Positions 8,061 to 17,064 of a stretch of DNA of 44,977 nt are shown here, piece after piece (positions within the stretch are counted from its first letter, which is position 1; every line of letters starts with the position of its first letter). Under the pieces are notes generated by a model. The model saw only the letters and a program-made list of their open reading frames with translations, was not told where the DNA came from and did no database searches. Source of the stretch: Anabaena subtropica FACHB-260 (GTDB lineage: Bacteria > Cyanobacteriota > Cyanobacteriia > Cyanobacteriales > Nostocaceae); NCBI RefSeq assembly GCF_014697105.1, contig NZ_JACJRF010000046.1, forward strand, positions 1 through 44,977. Direction: 5' to 3'. Made by a program: the position numbers and the translations under genes.

Positions 8061-10184
8061 TTAAACTACTTGAAAACTAAAGTTGAGACTTGCCCAGTTA
8101 TTGACGTCTAAGACATAAGAATCGGTAGCTGTGGTAGTTATTTCAGATGTGATTGCACTCCCATTGTGCAAATCTTGCAGTAGTGCTTGCCCAATTTCTA
8201 GGGGATTTACCAATGTAGCTATCGGTTGTTGGTCACCTGTGGAGTATTTGGCAGTTTCCAATGCTTTTAAGGTAATGCTAAAAGGTGTGGTGCTGAAAAT
8301 CAACTGGTGTTCGCATTCGTAGCTTGGGCCTGAAATCACCCATCCTGATGCAGGTTTCGCTTGTGGTAAGGTGACAGTCTCATTGGCGGGAATAACTATT
8401 TGTCTGAGTTGGGGTTGATTATCTGGATTGTTCGGTTCTTGAGAAGTTTGCCAAGGATAGAAAGCGATCGCAGTTCTATTATTTTTTAATCCCAAGAGCA
8501 TAAAATATACAGGGCGATCGCCTAAATTCTGCACGCGGTATTGTATCCGGCTACCAATAGGGACAATGTGACTACTGAGTGCTTTTTTCGTGACAGTTTC
8601 ACTGCGGAGAGTCCGTGATGTTTGCTGCTGCATCACTACCCGTGACGAGATACTATTGACAATCTCTAAATTTACCTTGATGGGTAAGCGGGAAGAGCCT
8701 TGATTTTCTGTAAGTCGCCATAACTTTGCTGCTAGGAGCGTTGATAATTTTCCTGATAATCTCTGTGCTGCTACTTTTACAGCTTCCCCAACTCCCCCAT
8801 CTGTGTTGGGAATTAGCTCACCACCCAAGGTAAAAAGACCGTAGCGACTGGGTATTTGGGTTAGTTTACCAAACAAGTAATCGGCTGGTTGTTCTCCGGC
8901 TACTACAGTGGAAATGTGACCAACTCCCGCAAAAGCACTTGTCGCGTCTACTCGCTCAATTCTTTCTAGTTTAGTATCTAAGGCTAGTATCAAATTAATA
9001 CTTCGGGGTAATACCCGCATAGTTTCTTGAATCAGTTGTCCAACTTGGATAGGAGTCGGATCTCCAACTTGAGAAATTTGGGCTTTTGCTGTTAATCCTG
9101 CAAGCGATCGCAATACTAATTGCGCTCCTGTTGCTAGAGTAAATCTAGAATTAACACTGTAATATGGCAAAACTTGAGCAGGTAGTCCCCCTAACCAGAT
9201 TTGCGCTGTTTTACCGTCTTCTTCTGTAGCCAGTATCGCTCCCTCTGCACCAGTACGGCTGTTTGGCAGTAAATTCTCAACAGTAACTACTTCCTGTTGA
9301 TTCTTCTTTTTACTCAATAACCCTGGCTGCTGGTTACTTCCCAATTGGTGTATGGAACTTTCTATATGGGAGAGGCTAACTTGAATTGTTGTTGCTGGGG
9401 TTGACTCCCAAAGTTGTTGTGTTAAAGCATAGGTCAATAAACCTGCACTAAACCCAGACATCAGCACTTCCCTAGCAGCCTGTTGCGGGTCTGAAGTAGC
9501 AGATAGGACTACAGTAGGACTGAGTTCAGGATTTTGGGTTTTGATTTGTTTGAGAAAATCGATTTCAGCTTGTACTAGTTGAGTTTTTGTAGATTCCTGA
9601 CGGGCGCGGACTCGCAAACTAGTAGGCTGGGTTGTGTTGGGAACAGAGTAACTAGTATCCAATACTGCTGTGACATGATCTGTAGGGAGCGATCGCAATA
9701 ATTGCAATAAAGTATCTTCTAATAAATAATTAGCTATTTGAGAATTTTGTGGTTCTTGATTTTCATCCGTTGTCACTAAAGCGTTTTGCAGTGTATTTGA
9801 TTCTACAGCTAACTGAGTACCGTAGCCGCTAAAGTGAAAAACCACCACATCCCCTGGTTTGGCTTGTTTGAGGAGGTGATCTAAAAAAGCTGCTTCAATA
9901 AATTCTCTGCTTGCTTGTTCCTCAGTTAACGTCAAAATATCGGCAGCTTGAAAGCCAAACCGATGCACTAACAGTTCTTTTTGCAATTCGACATCGGTGA
10001 GACAACCATTAAGTGAAGAACTGTTCCGGTATTGATTGATGCCGATTAATAATGCTAACTTTCGCGGTGTGGGTTGTGCTAAAGCTTGATAGTAGCGATC
10101 GCCCATAGTCAACCACTCAGCTTCAGTTAAACCCAACACTGCCAGTATTGAGCCAATCCGTTGTACAAAAGTCCGACGTTTCAT
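8061..10184 (-). CDS. Tat-exported caspase-fold (orthocaspase-like) protein, catalytic dyad replaced
   Basis: Caspase/C14-type domain (about residues 40-255) followed by a long C-terminal region with a DUF4384-like segment near 545-640. The N-terminus (MKRRTFVQRIGSILAVLGL) is a twin-arginine signal and ALA-Q near 36 is a plausible cleavage site, so it acts outside the cytoplasm. The domain has LALLIGINQY and GDVVVFHFSGYGTQ, but the catalytic His of SGHG is Tyr121 and the catalytic Cys of DxC is Ser178 (LDTSYS). It is therefore a 'YS' variant expected to lack protease activity, a class known among cyanobacterial caspase homologues. At 707 aa it is a full-length multidomain protein. Role unknown; scaffold or regulator is inference. 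Confidence 0.85.
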   Translation of the reverse strand: MKRRTFVQRIGSILAVLGLTEAEWLTMGDRYYQALAQPTPRKLALLIGINQYRNSSSLNGCLTDVELQKELLVHRFGFQAADILTLTEEQASREFIEAAFLDHLLKQAKPGDVVVFHFSGYGTQLAVESNTLQNALVTTDENQEPQNSQIANYLLEDTLLQLLRSLPTDHVTAVLDTSYSVPNTTQPTSLRVRARQESTKTQLVQAEIDFLKQIKTQNPELSPTVVLSATSDPQQAAREVLMSGFSAGLLTYALTQQLWESTPATTIQVSLSHIESSIHQLGSNQQPGLLSKKKNQQEVVTVENLLPNSRTGAEGAILATEEDGKTAQIWLGGLPAQVLPYYSVNSRFTLATGAQLVLRSLAGLTAKAQISQVGDPTPIQVGQLIQETMRVLPRSINLILALDTKLERIERVDATSAFAGVGHISTVVAGEQPADYLFGKLTQIPSRYGLFTLGGELIPNTDGGVGEAVKVAAQRLSGKLSTLLAAKLWRLTENQGSSRLPIKVNLEIVNSISSRVVMQQQTSRTLRSETVTKKALSSHIVPIGSRIQYRVQNLGDRPVYFMLLGLKNNRTAIAFYPWQTSQEPNNPDNQPQLRQIVIPANETVTLPQAKPASGWVISGPSYECEHQLIFSTTPFSITLKALETAKYSTGDQQPIATLVNPLEIGQALLQDLHNGSAITSEITTTATDSYVLDVNNWASLNFSFQVV

Positions 10185-10312
10185 AAAAACAATCAGTCCT
10201 CAGGTCGTCAGCTAACAGCTTATAGGGCTGAGGACTGGAGTGTAAACATACTTTGCCGATAATCCTGTTGGGGTAGGAAGATAGATGTTGCTGAATAGAG
10301 GGATTAAAATTT

Positions 10313-10356
10313 CTCCCCCTGCTTCCCCTGCTTCCCCTGCTTCCCCTGCTTCCCCT
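10313..10356. repeat. 9-bp short tandem repeat (GCTTCCCCT, four full copies)
   Basis: Four perfect head-to-tail copies at 10321-10356 preceded by a partial copy at 10313-10320. It lies between the caspase-like gene's start and the sat stop codon. Simple tandem repeats of this type are common between Nostoc genes. Confidence 0.9.
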
Positions 10357-10378
10357 GCCTGCCTTAACCAACCGTACT

Positions 10379-10415
10379 GGGAGTAGGGGGAGTCAAGAAT
10401 GTCTCCCCACTCTCC
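10379..10415 (-). terminator. Possible terminator of sat
   Basis: Imperfect inverted repeat GGGAGTAGGGGGAG / CTCCCCACTCTCC with a 10-nt loop, directly abutting the sat stop codon. The stem is GC-rich but there is no clear T-run, so factor-independent termination is uncertain. Confidence 0.4.
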
Positions 10416-11593
10416 TAAGCTAAGACCTGTACTCGCATTGCCCGCGCTAATTCTGCTGCTACTTCGGGACGGGAAAATTCTGGTGGGGGTAACTCACCGC
10501 GACGCAGCATTTCTCTGACTTTAGTTCCAGATAGGTGGACTCTTTCTTCTGGTTTGCTGGGACTGGTTTTGGTTGTCGCCATTTGTTTAGTGCGGGTGCA
10601 GTAAAAGGCGTGTTCAAATTTCATGGGTACAATGCCTAACTCACCAGGCTCAAATTCATCAAAGATATATTGAGCATCATAAGTTCCGTAGTAGTCACCC
10701 ACCCCGGCATGATCTCTGCCGACGATAAAGTGGGTGCAGCCGTAGTTTTTGCGAACTAAAGCATGGAAAATTGCTTCGCGGGGGCCTGCGTAACGCATAG
10801 CGGCGGGATTAATTGCCAAAATCACCCTGTCTTCAGGATAGTAGTGTTCTAGCAAAATTTCATAACAGCGCATCCGCACATCGGCGGGAATATCATCTTC
10901 TTTAGTTGCGCCTACCAAGGGATGTAAAAATAAACCATCCACCGTTTCTAAGGCACACTTTTGAATGTATTCGTGGGCGCGGTGAATAGGATTGCGGGTT
11001 TGAAAGCCGACGATGGTTTTCCAACCCTGCTCTCTAAACATCTGCCGTGAAGCAGCTGGGTCAATTTGATAATCGGGGAATAGAGGATGAGAATTGCGTT
11101 CTAGTAGCCAGATATCACCAGCCAGATTTACAGCGCCTTGGTTATATACTACTTGCACCCCTGGATGTTTGGCTTCATCTGTGCGATAGACATTGATGGC
11201 TTCACGGGTTTTATCGTAGCTATATTTTTGCGTGAGTTGCAAAACCCCGATGTATTCGCCTTTGGGGTTATCCAGACGAATTAAGCTACCTTCCTGTAAA
11301 GGAGAAGCCACTTCTTCGCTGACTGAGAGTGTAATTGGTATTGACCATACAAGACCGTTAGCCAAGCGCATTTCTGCAACCACGCGATCGTAGTCTTCCT
11401 GGTTCATAAACCCTGTCAGTGGGCTAAAACCACCGATTGCAATCATTTCTAAATCAGAAACGGCTCGTTCATCAAGTTGCACGCGGGGCAAGAAATCAGA
11501 TTTGGAAAGAAACTCTGCTTTTTGTTCTGGTGTGGCTATGCGATTAACCAACTGTCCACCGTGTGCGGCAATGGCATCTGGATGCTGACTCAA
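10415..11593 (-). CDS. sat: Sulfate adenylyltransferase (ATP sulfurylase)
   Basis: Forms adenosine phosphosulfate from ATP and sulfate, the first step of assimilatory sulfate reduction in the cytosol. Signature [12 protein letters not shown] (about residues 198-209) holds the HxxH-like nucleotide-binding motif. [12 protein letters not shown] and the C-terminal [10 protein letters not shown] are also typical. At about 392 aa it matches the homo-oligomeric bacterial/cyanobacterial form and has no APS kinase domain. The start is not an ATG: two in-frame TTG codons occur at 11599 and 11593. The GAGGGG just upstream gives good spacing only to 11593, and Met-Ser-x-His-Pro-Asp is the N-terminus I remember for homologues. 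It appears monocistronic. Confidence 0.93.
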   Translation of the reverse strand: MSQHPDAIAAHGGQLVNRIATPEQKAEFLSKSDFLPRVQLDERAVSDLEMIAIGGFSPLTGFMNQEDYDRVVAEMRLANGLVWSIPITLSVSEEVASPLQEGSLIRLDNPKGEYIGVLQLTQKYSYDKTREAINVYRTDEAKHPGVQVVYNQGAVNLAGDIWLLERNSHPLFPDYQIDPAASRQMFREQGWKTIVGFQTRNPIHRAHEYIQKCALETVDGLFLHPLVGATKEDDIPADVRMRCYEILLEHYYPEDRVILAINPAAMRYAGPREAIFHALVRKNYGCTHFIVGRDHAGVGDYYGTYDAQYIFDEFEPGELGIVPMKFEHAFYCTRTKQMATTKTSPSKPEERVHLSGTKVREMLRRGELPPPEFSRPEVAAELARAMRVQVLA

Positions 11594-12097
11594 ATTCAAT
11601 CCCCTCTTAGCGATAACTACAATTGTTGCAAACTATGTACTCACTAACTTATCAAAATGCTGTTACACAAAGAAAGAGATTTTGGCAAGTGAAAGATGAT
11701 GCTTGTCAGAATAACCTATGGAAAACTTTGATTTTCTCATCATCATGTACTCATACAGGAAAAAATCTCATCTCTCCGTGGGTGTGATTTTGCTAGCAGT
11801 ATGGTGATTGTAAAAGAAAAATAATTCACAAATAGATAATTAATTTCATGTAGAGATGTGATTCTCTCAATTTAGAGTAAGACGTGAATTCAAATTGTAT
11901 TTTTCAGAAAAATCACTGACTTAATTGAGTATTTGCGTCTCCCAAGTCAGGCAAGCAAATTTACACAAATTGCGAATGAATTAACTATTGACCACTCGAT
12001 ATTGTAGTAAGCAAGCAAGGAGTTGAACAGCCAATAAGAGGCAATCAACTAGGAGCTTACCGAGTGCAAAACTATTTTATCAATGGAGACAAGTTTC
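11594..12097. promoter_or_regulatory. Upstream region shared by sat and the peptide genes
   Basis: About 500 bp between divergently transcribed genes; it must carry both promoters. A 7-bp inverted repeat CTGACTT (11916-11922) / AAGTCAG (11944-11950) is present. No assured -35/-10 pair or NtcA-type GTA-N8-TAC site was identified. Confidence 0.4.
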
Positions 12098-12319
12098 ATG
12101 CTAGCTATTGTACAAAATAACCTGTTCACAGAAGTTGCTATTGAAGAATCTGCTACTGTTAGCGGTGGTCAAACTGATGTTAACTTTGACCTCAACGCAT
12201 ATTTGTTCATTGTAGGTGCTGGTACAGTTTTCGGCGCACCTGGATTAGCTGCTGATGAACTTCAGTTTGCTTTTGAAACTGCCGTTTCTATTGGCGATAA
12301 CAACAACGTAGGTCTGTAG
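12098..12319 (+). CDS. Double-glycine leader peptide precursor, copy 1
   Basis: A 73-residue precursor. The leader LFTEVAIEESATVSGG (Gly23-Gly24) is the classic double-glycine leader cleaved by C39 peptidase transporters. The core of about 49 aa is hydrophobic then acidic, with VNFDLNAYLFIVGAG, FGAPGL and a Asn-rich tail, and has no Cys. The upstream ATG at 12083 overlaps the GGAGA that serves as ribosome-binding site. The next copy has the same GGAGACAAGTTTC block without that ATG, so the start is 12098. It lies upstream of three more precursors and the exporter on the same strand. No modification enzyme is seen nearby, so it may be exported unmodified. Activity (bacteriocin, signal or surface peptide) is unknown. 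Confidence 0.85.
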   Translation: MLAIVQNNLFTEVAIEESATVSGGQTDVNFDLNAYLFIVGAGTVFGAPGLAADELQFAFETAVSIGDNNNVGL

Positions 12320-12340
12320 ATTTTCCGCAATAATTGCCTT

Positions 12341-12370
12341 GAAAAGCTCAGGAAATATTCCTGGCTTTTC
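12341..12370 (+). terminator. Hairpin between peptide genes 1 and 2
   Basis: GAAAAGC-T-CAGGAA / TTCCTG-GCTTTTC, a 13-bp stem with a one-base bulge 21 bp after the first stop. It has no long T-run. It could attenuate or stabilise the peptide mRNA rather than end it. Confidence 0.5.
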
Positions 12371-12422
12371 AGGCTAGTTTAATCAATAGTTCAAACCTAT
12401 CTTATCAACGGAGACAAGTTTC

Positions 12423-12641
12423 ATGCTAGCTATTGCACAAAATAACCTGTTCACAGAAGTTGCTATTGAAGAATCTGCTACTGTTAGCGGTGGTCAAACT
12501 ACTGTTAATTTTGACCTCAACGCATATTTGTTCATTGTAGGTGCTGGTACAGTTTTCGGAGCGCCTGGGCTAACTACTGATGAACTTCAGTTTGCTTTTG
12601 AAAGCGCAATCTCTATTGGCGATAACAATAACAACGGCTAA
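12423..12641 (+). CDS. Double-glycine leader peptide precursor, copy 2
   Basis: A 72-residue near-duplicate of the preceding gene with the same ribosome-binding block and leader. Differences from copy 1 are few: Val5 to Ala, Asp27 to Thr, Ala-Ala to Thr-Thr in the GL-xx-DE segment, and a slightly different Asn-rich tail. The repeat unit is about 325 bp, start to start. Double-Gly at 23-24. It is a recent tandem duplication by sequence identity, giving a two-copy or two-component peptide. Confidence 0.85.
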   Translation: MLAIAQNNLFTEVAIEESATVSGGQTTVNFDLNAYLFIVGAGTVFGAPGLTTDELQFAFESAISIGDNNNNG

Positions 12642-12705
12642 ATCGTGTAGTTTTTCCAAGTTATATCAATAATACTTCAGGGTTAATTCATTAAGTATGA
12701 ATTTA

Positions 12706-12743
12706 CTAAATACTGGAACATTTTTAATAGTTCCAGTATTTAG
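12706..12743 (+). terminator. Perfect 14-bp hairpin after peptide gene 2
   Basis: CTAAATACTGGAAC / GTTCCAGTATTTAG with a 10-nt AT loop. It is a strong stem without a following T-run. It separates the duplicated pair from the third precursor and may be an mRNA 3' end or stabiliser. Confidence 0.55.
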
Positions 12744-12800
12744 ATTAATACCCTAAGTAGAAATGAATTGAGCTATTACTTTTTTCAAGGAGAGAGACTA

Positions 12801-13064
12801 ATGAAGGAAAATAGCCTTTTTTTTAAAACACTGAGTGCTGAAGAGTCTTGCGCTGTTAACGGCGGTACTAGTACGCCAATGTTTGTTTTAGATCCTACAA
12901 ATAGAAATCAAGGAGGTCAAATTCTGAACGTAGACGGCCGTGGTAATTCAATTACTATGTCTGGCTCTGAAAATGCTAATGGCAATAATAATAACACTAT
13001 TAATCCCTTGCAATTAGCTTTACCTATGCCAGAGGTAGCTATGCAGAACAACAATTCAAAGTAA
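12801..13064 (+). CDS. Double-glycine leader peptide precursor 3 (Asn-rich core)
   Basis: An 87-residue precursor starting at the ATG after AAGGAGAGAGACTA; the in-frame ATG at 12768 has no such site. The leader is LFFKTLSAEESCAVNGG (Gly21-Gly22), clearly related to its neighbours. The core is different: hydrophilic, rich in Asn, Gly and Ser, with NANGNNNNT, and ending MQNNNSK. Its only Cys is in the leader. The shared leader implies the same exporter; the unrelated core implies a different role. Confidence 0.78.
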   Translation: MKENSLFFKTLSAEESCAVNGGTSTPMFVLDPTNRNQGGQILNVDGRGNSITMSGSENANGNNNNTINPLQLALPMPEVAMQNNNSK

Positions 13065-13168
13065 TTAGTTGAAAATTAAATAACTAATTACTGAAAAACA
13101 TCATTGTTTAATTAATGCTCCAGGTTTGTCAAATATCTGATCGTTAAACCTATCCTTAAGAGGAAGCG

Positions 13169-13444
13169 ATGAAAGAACAAAACCCACTTTTTACAGAACT
13201 ATCTTCTCAAGAATCTGCTGTCGTCAGTGGAGGGAGAAGAGTTAGTTTTGACTTAGATACTTACTTATACATTTTGGGTGCTGCTGTGTTATTTGGCAAC
13301 CCTGGACTTACTTCAGAAGAGATTCATTTTGCTTGGACACAATCATTCATTTTTTATGATGATACATTAAGTGATAATGATAGCAGTATAGGTAGTGGTA
13401 TAACTAGAAGAAGTTCAAGACGATCAACCAATTTTGGATTTTAG
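13169..13444 (+). CDS. Double-glycine leader peptide precursor 4
   Basis: A 91-residue precursor with AAGAGGAAGCG before the ATG. The leader is LFTELSSQESAVVSGG (Gly21-Gly22). The core start VSFDLDTYLYILGAAV, then FGNPGL and EEIHFAW, lines up with VNFDLNAYLFIVGAG, FGAPGL and DELQFAF of copies 1 and 2. It is thus a diverged paralogue with an added Ser/Asp/Arg-rich tail of about 30 residues. It lies 72 bp upstream of the transporter gene. Confidence 0.8.
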   Translation: MKEQNPLFTELSSQESAVVSGGRRVSFDLDTYLYILGAAVLFGNPGLTSEEIHFAWTQSFIFYDDTLSDNDSSIGSGITRRSSRRSTNFGF

Positions 13445-13516
13445 TTTGATGGAATAAATCACGAATCAAGAGCAAGATTTTCAAGTTTTTAATCTAAAAA
13501 ATAAGCATTTTGCTTT

Positions 13517-15667
13517 ATGAAATACATTCACGTTTTACAGCACACTCAAGAAGATTGTGGTGCTGCTTGTATTGCGGCGATCGCCAAATATTATGGACGC
13601 AATTTAACTCTCAGTCGCATTCGTGAAGTTGTCGGTACAGGACAATTTGGCACAACTTTATTAGGACTACAAAGAGGAGCGCAATCCCTCGGTTTTAAAG
13701 CTCACTCTGTGAAAACTTCGCCGGAACTTTTAAACAGGATAAATGAAGCGCCTTTACCAGCTATTATTCATTGGAAAGGTAATCATTGGGTGGTTTTTTA
13801 TGGTAAAAAAGGTAAAAATTATGTAATAGCTGATCCAGCCGTAGGTGTTCGTTATTTGTCACCACAAGATTTAAGTGAAGGCTGGAAAGATTGGTTAATG
13901 CTTTTACTTGAGCCAGATCCAGAATTATTTTCCCAAGGTGAAGCAGATCGTGTTCCTAGTTTTTGGCGTTTCTTCAAGCGTGTCTGGAATTTTCGCTCAA
14001 TTTTAGCTCAAGCTTTACCACTCAATTTGCTTCTGGGAGTTTTATCATTAGCTTCCCCTTTTTTACTGCAAATTCTCACGGATGATGTGCTAGTTCGTGG
14101 TGATACAAGACTACTGACAACTATGGCGATCGCTGTCGTAGTGATGAATATTATTTCTAGTAGTCTTGGTTGGGTACAATCTAACTTAATTGCTCACTTT
14201 GCTCAACGCTTGCAATTAGGTTTAGTCATGGATTTTGGGCGACAAATTCTGCAATTACCTCTAAGTTATTATGAAGCGCGTCGCAGTGGAGAAATCGTTA
14301 GCCGTCTACAAGATATTAATCAAATTAATCAATTAGTTGCTCAAGTTGTTATTAGTTTACCTAGTCGTTTTTTCATTGCATTAATCTCTTTCGGTATCAT
14401 GGCTTTCTATAGCTGGAAATTAACTATAGTTGCTATGTTCTTAGCGGTCATGATGACAACATCTACAATTGTCTTTCAGCCGACTTTGCGAAATAAAACC
14501 CGTGAACTTCTAGTCCAAGAAGCAGAAACTCAAGGTGTTTTAGTAGAAACTTTTAAAGGGGCTTTAACTGTTAAAACTACCACATCAAGTTCACAATTTT
14601 TAGATGAATTTCATAGTCGATTTGGTCAATTAGCTAATTTAGCATTCCGTACCATGCAAATTGGCATTATCAATAATAGTTTTTCTGGATTTGTTTCTGC
14701 AATAGGTAGTGTGTTCTTACTCTGGTATGGTGGAAATTTAGTAATTAATCCGGTGGAGAATTTGAGCATTGGTCAACTATTAGCATTTAATTCAATGAAT
14801 GCTAACTTCCTCGGTTTAATTAGTACTGGAATCAGTTTTGTTGAAGAATTTACCCGTGCAAAAACATCTGTGCAACGTTTGACAGAAGTTATAGACGCTA
14901 CACCAGAAAATGAAGGTGATGGTAAAAAGCCTTTTGCTAAAATTTCCGGCAATGCTGATATTATCTGTACAAATGTCAATTTCCATTATGCTGGTCGGAT
15001 TGATTTACTAGAAGACTTTACTTTAAAAATCCCTGGTGGTAAAGTCACTGCTGTTATTGGTAAATCTGGTTGTGGTAAAAGTACTTTAGCTAAACTAATA
15101 GCTGGGTTATATACCTTACAATCTGGTAATATTCGCATCGGTTTATATAACCTAGAAGACTTATCTCTTGATTGTCTCCGTCAACAAGTAGTATTGGTTC
15201 CTCAAGATGCTCACTTTTGGAGTCGTTCGATTGTCGAAAACTTCCGTTTAGGTGCGCCATACTCTACTTTTGAACAAATAGTTAGGGCTTGTCAAATTGC
15301 TCAAGCTGATGAATTTATTAGTAAATTACCAGATAAATATCAAACGGTGTTAGGAGAATTTGGTGCAAATATTTCTGGTGGACAAAGGCAAAGATTAGCC
15401 ATAGCACGAGCAATAATTACAGAGCCACCAATTTTAATTTTAGATGAATCTACTGGTGGTCTTGATCCAGTCAGTGAAGCGCAAGTTTTAGAGCAATTAT
15501 TGCAGCATCGCCAAGGTAAAACCACAATTTTAATTAGTCACCGTCCGAAAGTTATTAGTCGGGCTGATTGGATTGTTTTACTAGAGCAAGGTAGGTTAAA
15601 ACTTCAAGGTTCATTACAAGATTTACGTACCCAAACTGGAGAGCATTTAGATTTTTTAATTCCTTAA
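13517..15667 (+). CDS. C39 peptidase-containing ABC transporter (double-glycine peptide exporter)
   Basis: Bifunctional inner-membrane exporter that cuts double-glycine leaders and pumps the peptide out. An N-terminal C39 peptidase occupies about residues 1-130, with catalytic Cys14 (QEDCGAAC), His in GNHWVV and Asp in IADPAVG. A six-helix ABC membrane domain runs at about 160-440. The nucleotide-binding domain has Walker A GKSGCGKST (about 515), signature ISGGQRQR (about 619) and Walker B ILILDEST (about 640). At 716 aa it has the full PCAT length. It is immediately downstream of four matching precursors and 17 bp upstream of the HlyD adaptor, so the locus is self-contained apart from an outer-membrane TolC, which must come from elsewhere. 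Confidence 0.93.
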   Translation: MKYIHVLQHTQEDCGAACIAAIAKYYGRNLTLSRIREVVGTGQFGTTLLGLQRGAQSLGFKAHSVKTSPELLNRINEAPLPAIIHWKGNHWVVFYGKKGKNYVIADPAVGVRYLSPQDLSEGWKDWLMLLLEPDPELFSQGEADRVPSFWRFFKRVWNFRSILAQALPLNLLLGVLSLASPFLLQILTDDVLVRGDTRLLTTMAIAVVVMNIISSSLGWVQSNLIAHFAQRLQLGLVMDFGRQILQLPLSYYEARRSGEIVSRLQDINQINQLVAQVVISLPSRFFIALISFGIMAFYSWKLTIVAMFLAVMMTTSTIVFQPTLRNKTRELLVQEAETQGVLVETFKGALTVKTTTSSSQFLDEFHSRFGQLANLAFRTMQIGIINNSFSGFVSAIGSVFLLWYGGNLVINPVENLSIGQLLAFNSMNANFLGLISTGISFVEEFTRAKTSVQRLTEVIDATPENEGDGKKPFAKISGNADIICTNVNFHYAGRIDLLEDFTLKIPGGKVTAVIGKSGCGKSTLAKLIAGLYTLQSGNIRIGLYNLEDLSLDCLRQQVVLVPQDAHFWSRSIVENFRLGAPYSTFEQIVRACQIAQADEFISKLPDKYQTVLGEFGANISGGQRQRLAIARAIITEPPILILDESTGGLDPVSEAQVLEQLLQHRQGKTTILISHRPKVISRADWIVLLEQGRLKLQGSLQDLRTQTGEHLDFLIP

Positions 15668-15684
15668 ATATCACTTGATAAAAT

Positions 15685-17064
15685 ATGCTGTACATTCAAA
15701 ATAAAAAATATATCCCACCACTTCAAGATGATGATGCTTTACCACCAGTTGGTATTTGGACATCTTTATTAGGGTTATTTCTGGTAGCGTCTGTTGGTTC
15801 AGCGATCACCCTATCTTCTTGGGTGAAATACAATGTCACTGTCAAAGCACCTGCGGCTTTCCGTCCTACAGGTGATGTACGGTTAGTCCAACCAGAAATG
15901 GAGGGGACTATTCAAAATATTTTTGTGACAGAAAATCAACTTGTCAAACGAGGTGATGCGATCGCTTCTCTGGATACAGATCAATTGCAAATCAAAAAGA
16001 GTCAACTGGAAGGTAATATTCAACAAAGTAGATTGCAACTCATCCAAATTGATGCTCAAATCAACACTTTAGATAGTCAAATACAAGCTGAAACTAACCT
16101 GATAGAAAGAACAATTGCTTCGGCTCAGGCAGATTTAGCACGAAACCAACGAGATTATCAAGATAAACAAATTACCACACAAAGCGAATTTTTGGCTGCT
16201 CAGGCAAGTTTGCAAAAAGCCACAGCCAATTTACGCAAAGCCAAGGCTGATTTAAATTTTGCTCAAGTAGACCGCGATCGCTATCAGCAGTTAACAGAAA
16301 TTGGGGCTATTGGTAGACGGGAGTATGAACAGAAAAAACTTGTTGTAGAACAGACTCAATCAGCATTGGAAAGCGAAAAAAGGTCTGTGGAAATTGCTCA
16401 AGCCCAATTGCAAGCAGCCCAAGCTGTAGTTAATCCTAGCATGGCAACGGTGGCGATCGCTCAAGCACGAGTTGCCCAGGAACGTGCTAGGGGTGCATCT
16501 AACACCGCCATATTAAATAAAGAGAAACAAGCTTTAATTCAGCGCCGAGTGGAAATGTTGTCCCAACTCAACCAATATCAAAAAGAATTACAACAAGTAG
16601 AAAAGCAATTGCAAAGTGGTATGATTCGCGCTACCAGCGATGGAATTATCTTGAAGCTGAATTTGCGAAACTCTGGTCAAGTGGTACGCATCAGCGAAGC
16701 GATCGCAGAGATTGTACCACAGAATACTCCTCTATCAATTAAAGCTATGGTTTCCACCGCAGACATTAAAAAAGTGGAGATAGGGCAAAAAGTCCAATTA
16801 CGAGTTAACGCTTGTCCCTATCCCGATTACGGGACTCTCCCAGGTGTGGTTAGTGCTATTTCTCCCGATGCGATTACACCCCAAAACCAAAACGCAGCTA
16901 ACTATTTTGAAGCAACCATCCAACCCGAAAAGATGGAATTTGGCAATGGCGATCGTCAATGTCACATCACATCAGGTATGGAAGCAGAAGCAAATATCAT
17001 TTCTAAGGAAGAGACAGCACTGCAATTTATACTACGAAAAGCGAGACTCATCACTGATTTATGA
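15685..17064 (+). CDS. HlyD-type periplasmic adaptor of the peptide exporter
   Basis: Membrane-fusion protein of a type I secretion system; bridges the ABC exporter to an outer-membrane TolC-like channel. It has one N-terminal membrane helix (about 27-45), a biotinyl-lipoyl-like segment around residues 65-95, a long Gln/Ala-rich coiled-coil hairpin (about 100-300) and a C-terminal beta domain with GTLPGVVSAISPDAI. The length of 459 aa is normal. It starts 17 bp after the transporter stop, consistent with an operon. Confidence 0.9.
   Translation: MLYIQNKKYIPPLQDDDALPPVGIWTSLLGLFLVASVGSAITLSSWVKYNVTVKAPAAFRPTGDVRLVQPEMEGTIQNIFVTENQLVKRGDAIASLDTDQLQIKKSQLEGNIQQSRLQLIQIDAQINTLDSQIQAETNLIERTIASAQADLARNQRDYQDKQITTQSEFLAAQASLQKATANLRKAKADLNFAQVDRDRYQQLTEIGAIGRREYEQKKLVVEQTQSALESEKRSVEIAQAQLQAAQAVVNPSMATVAIAQARVAQERARGASNTAILNKEKQALIQRRVEMLSQLNQYQKELQQVEKQLQSGMIRATSDGIILKLNLRNSGQVVRISEAIAEIVPQNTPLSIKAMVSTADIKKVEIGQKVQLRVNACPYPDYGTLPGVVSAISPDAITPQNQNAANYFEATIQPEKMEFGNGDRQCHITSGMEAEANIISKEETALQFILRKARLITDL

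Noticed and set aside
10123-10371. 82-codon leftward frame with an RGSRGSRGS stretch
   Set aside because: The repeat peptide is only the translation of the GCTTCCCCT tandem repeat and the frame overlaps the start of the caspase-like gene; no family features.
12801-13064. PatS/HetN-like RGSGR heterocyst signal in the small peptides
   Set aside because: None of the four cores contains RGSGR; the GRG in peptide 3 is not a match.
12098-13444. Lanthipeptide or other modified-peptide cluster
   Set aside because: The cores have no Cys and no LanM, cyclase, radical-SAM or protease-modification gene lies in the cluster.
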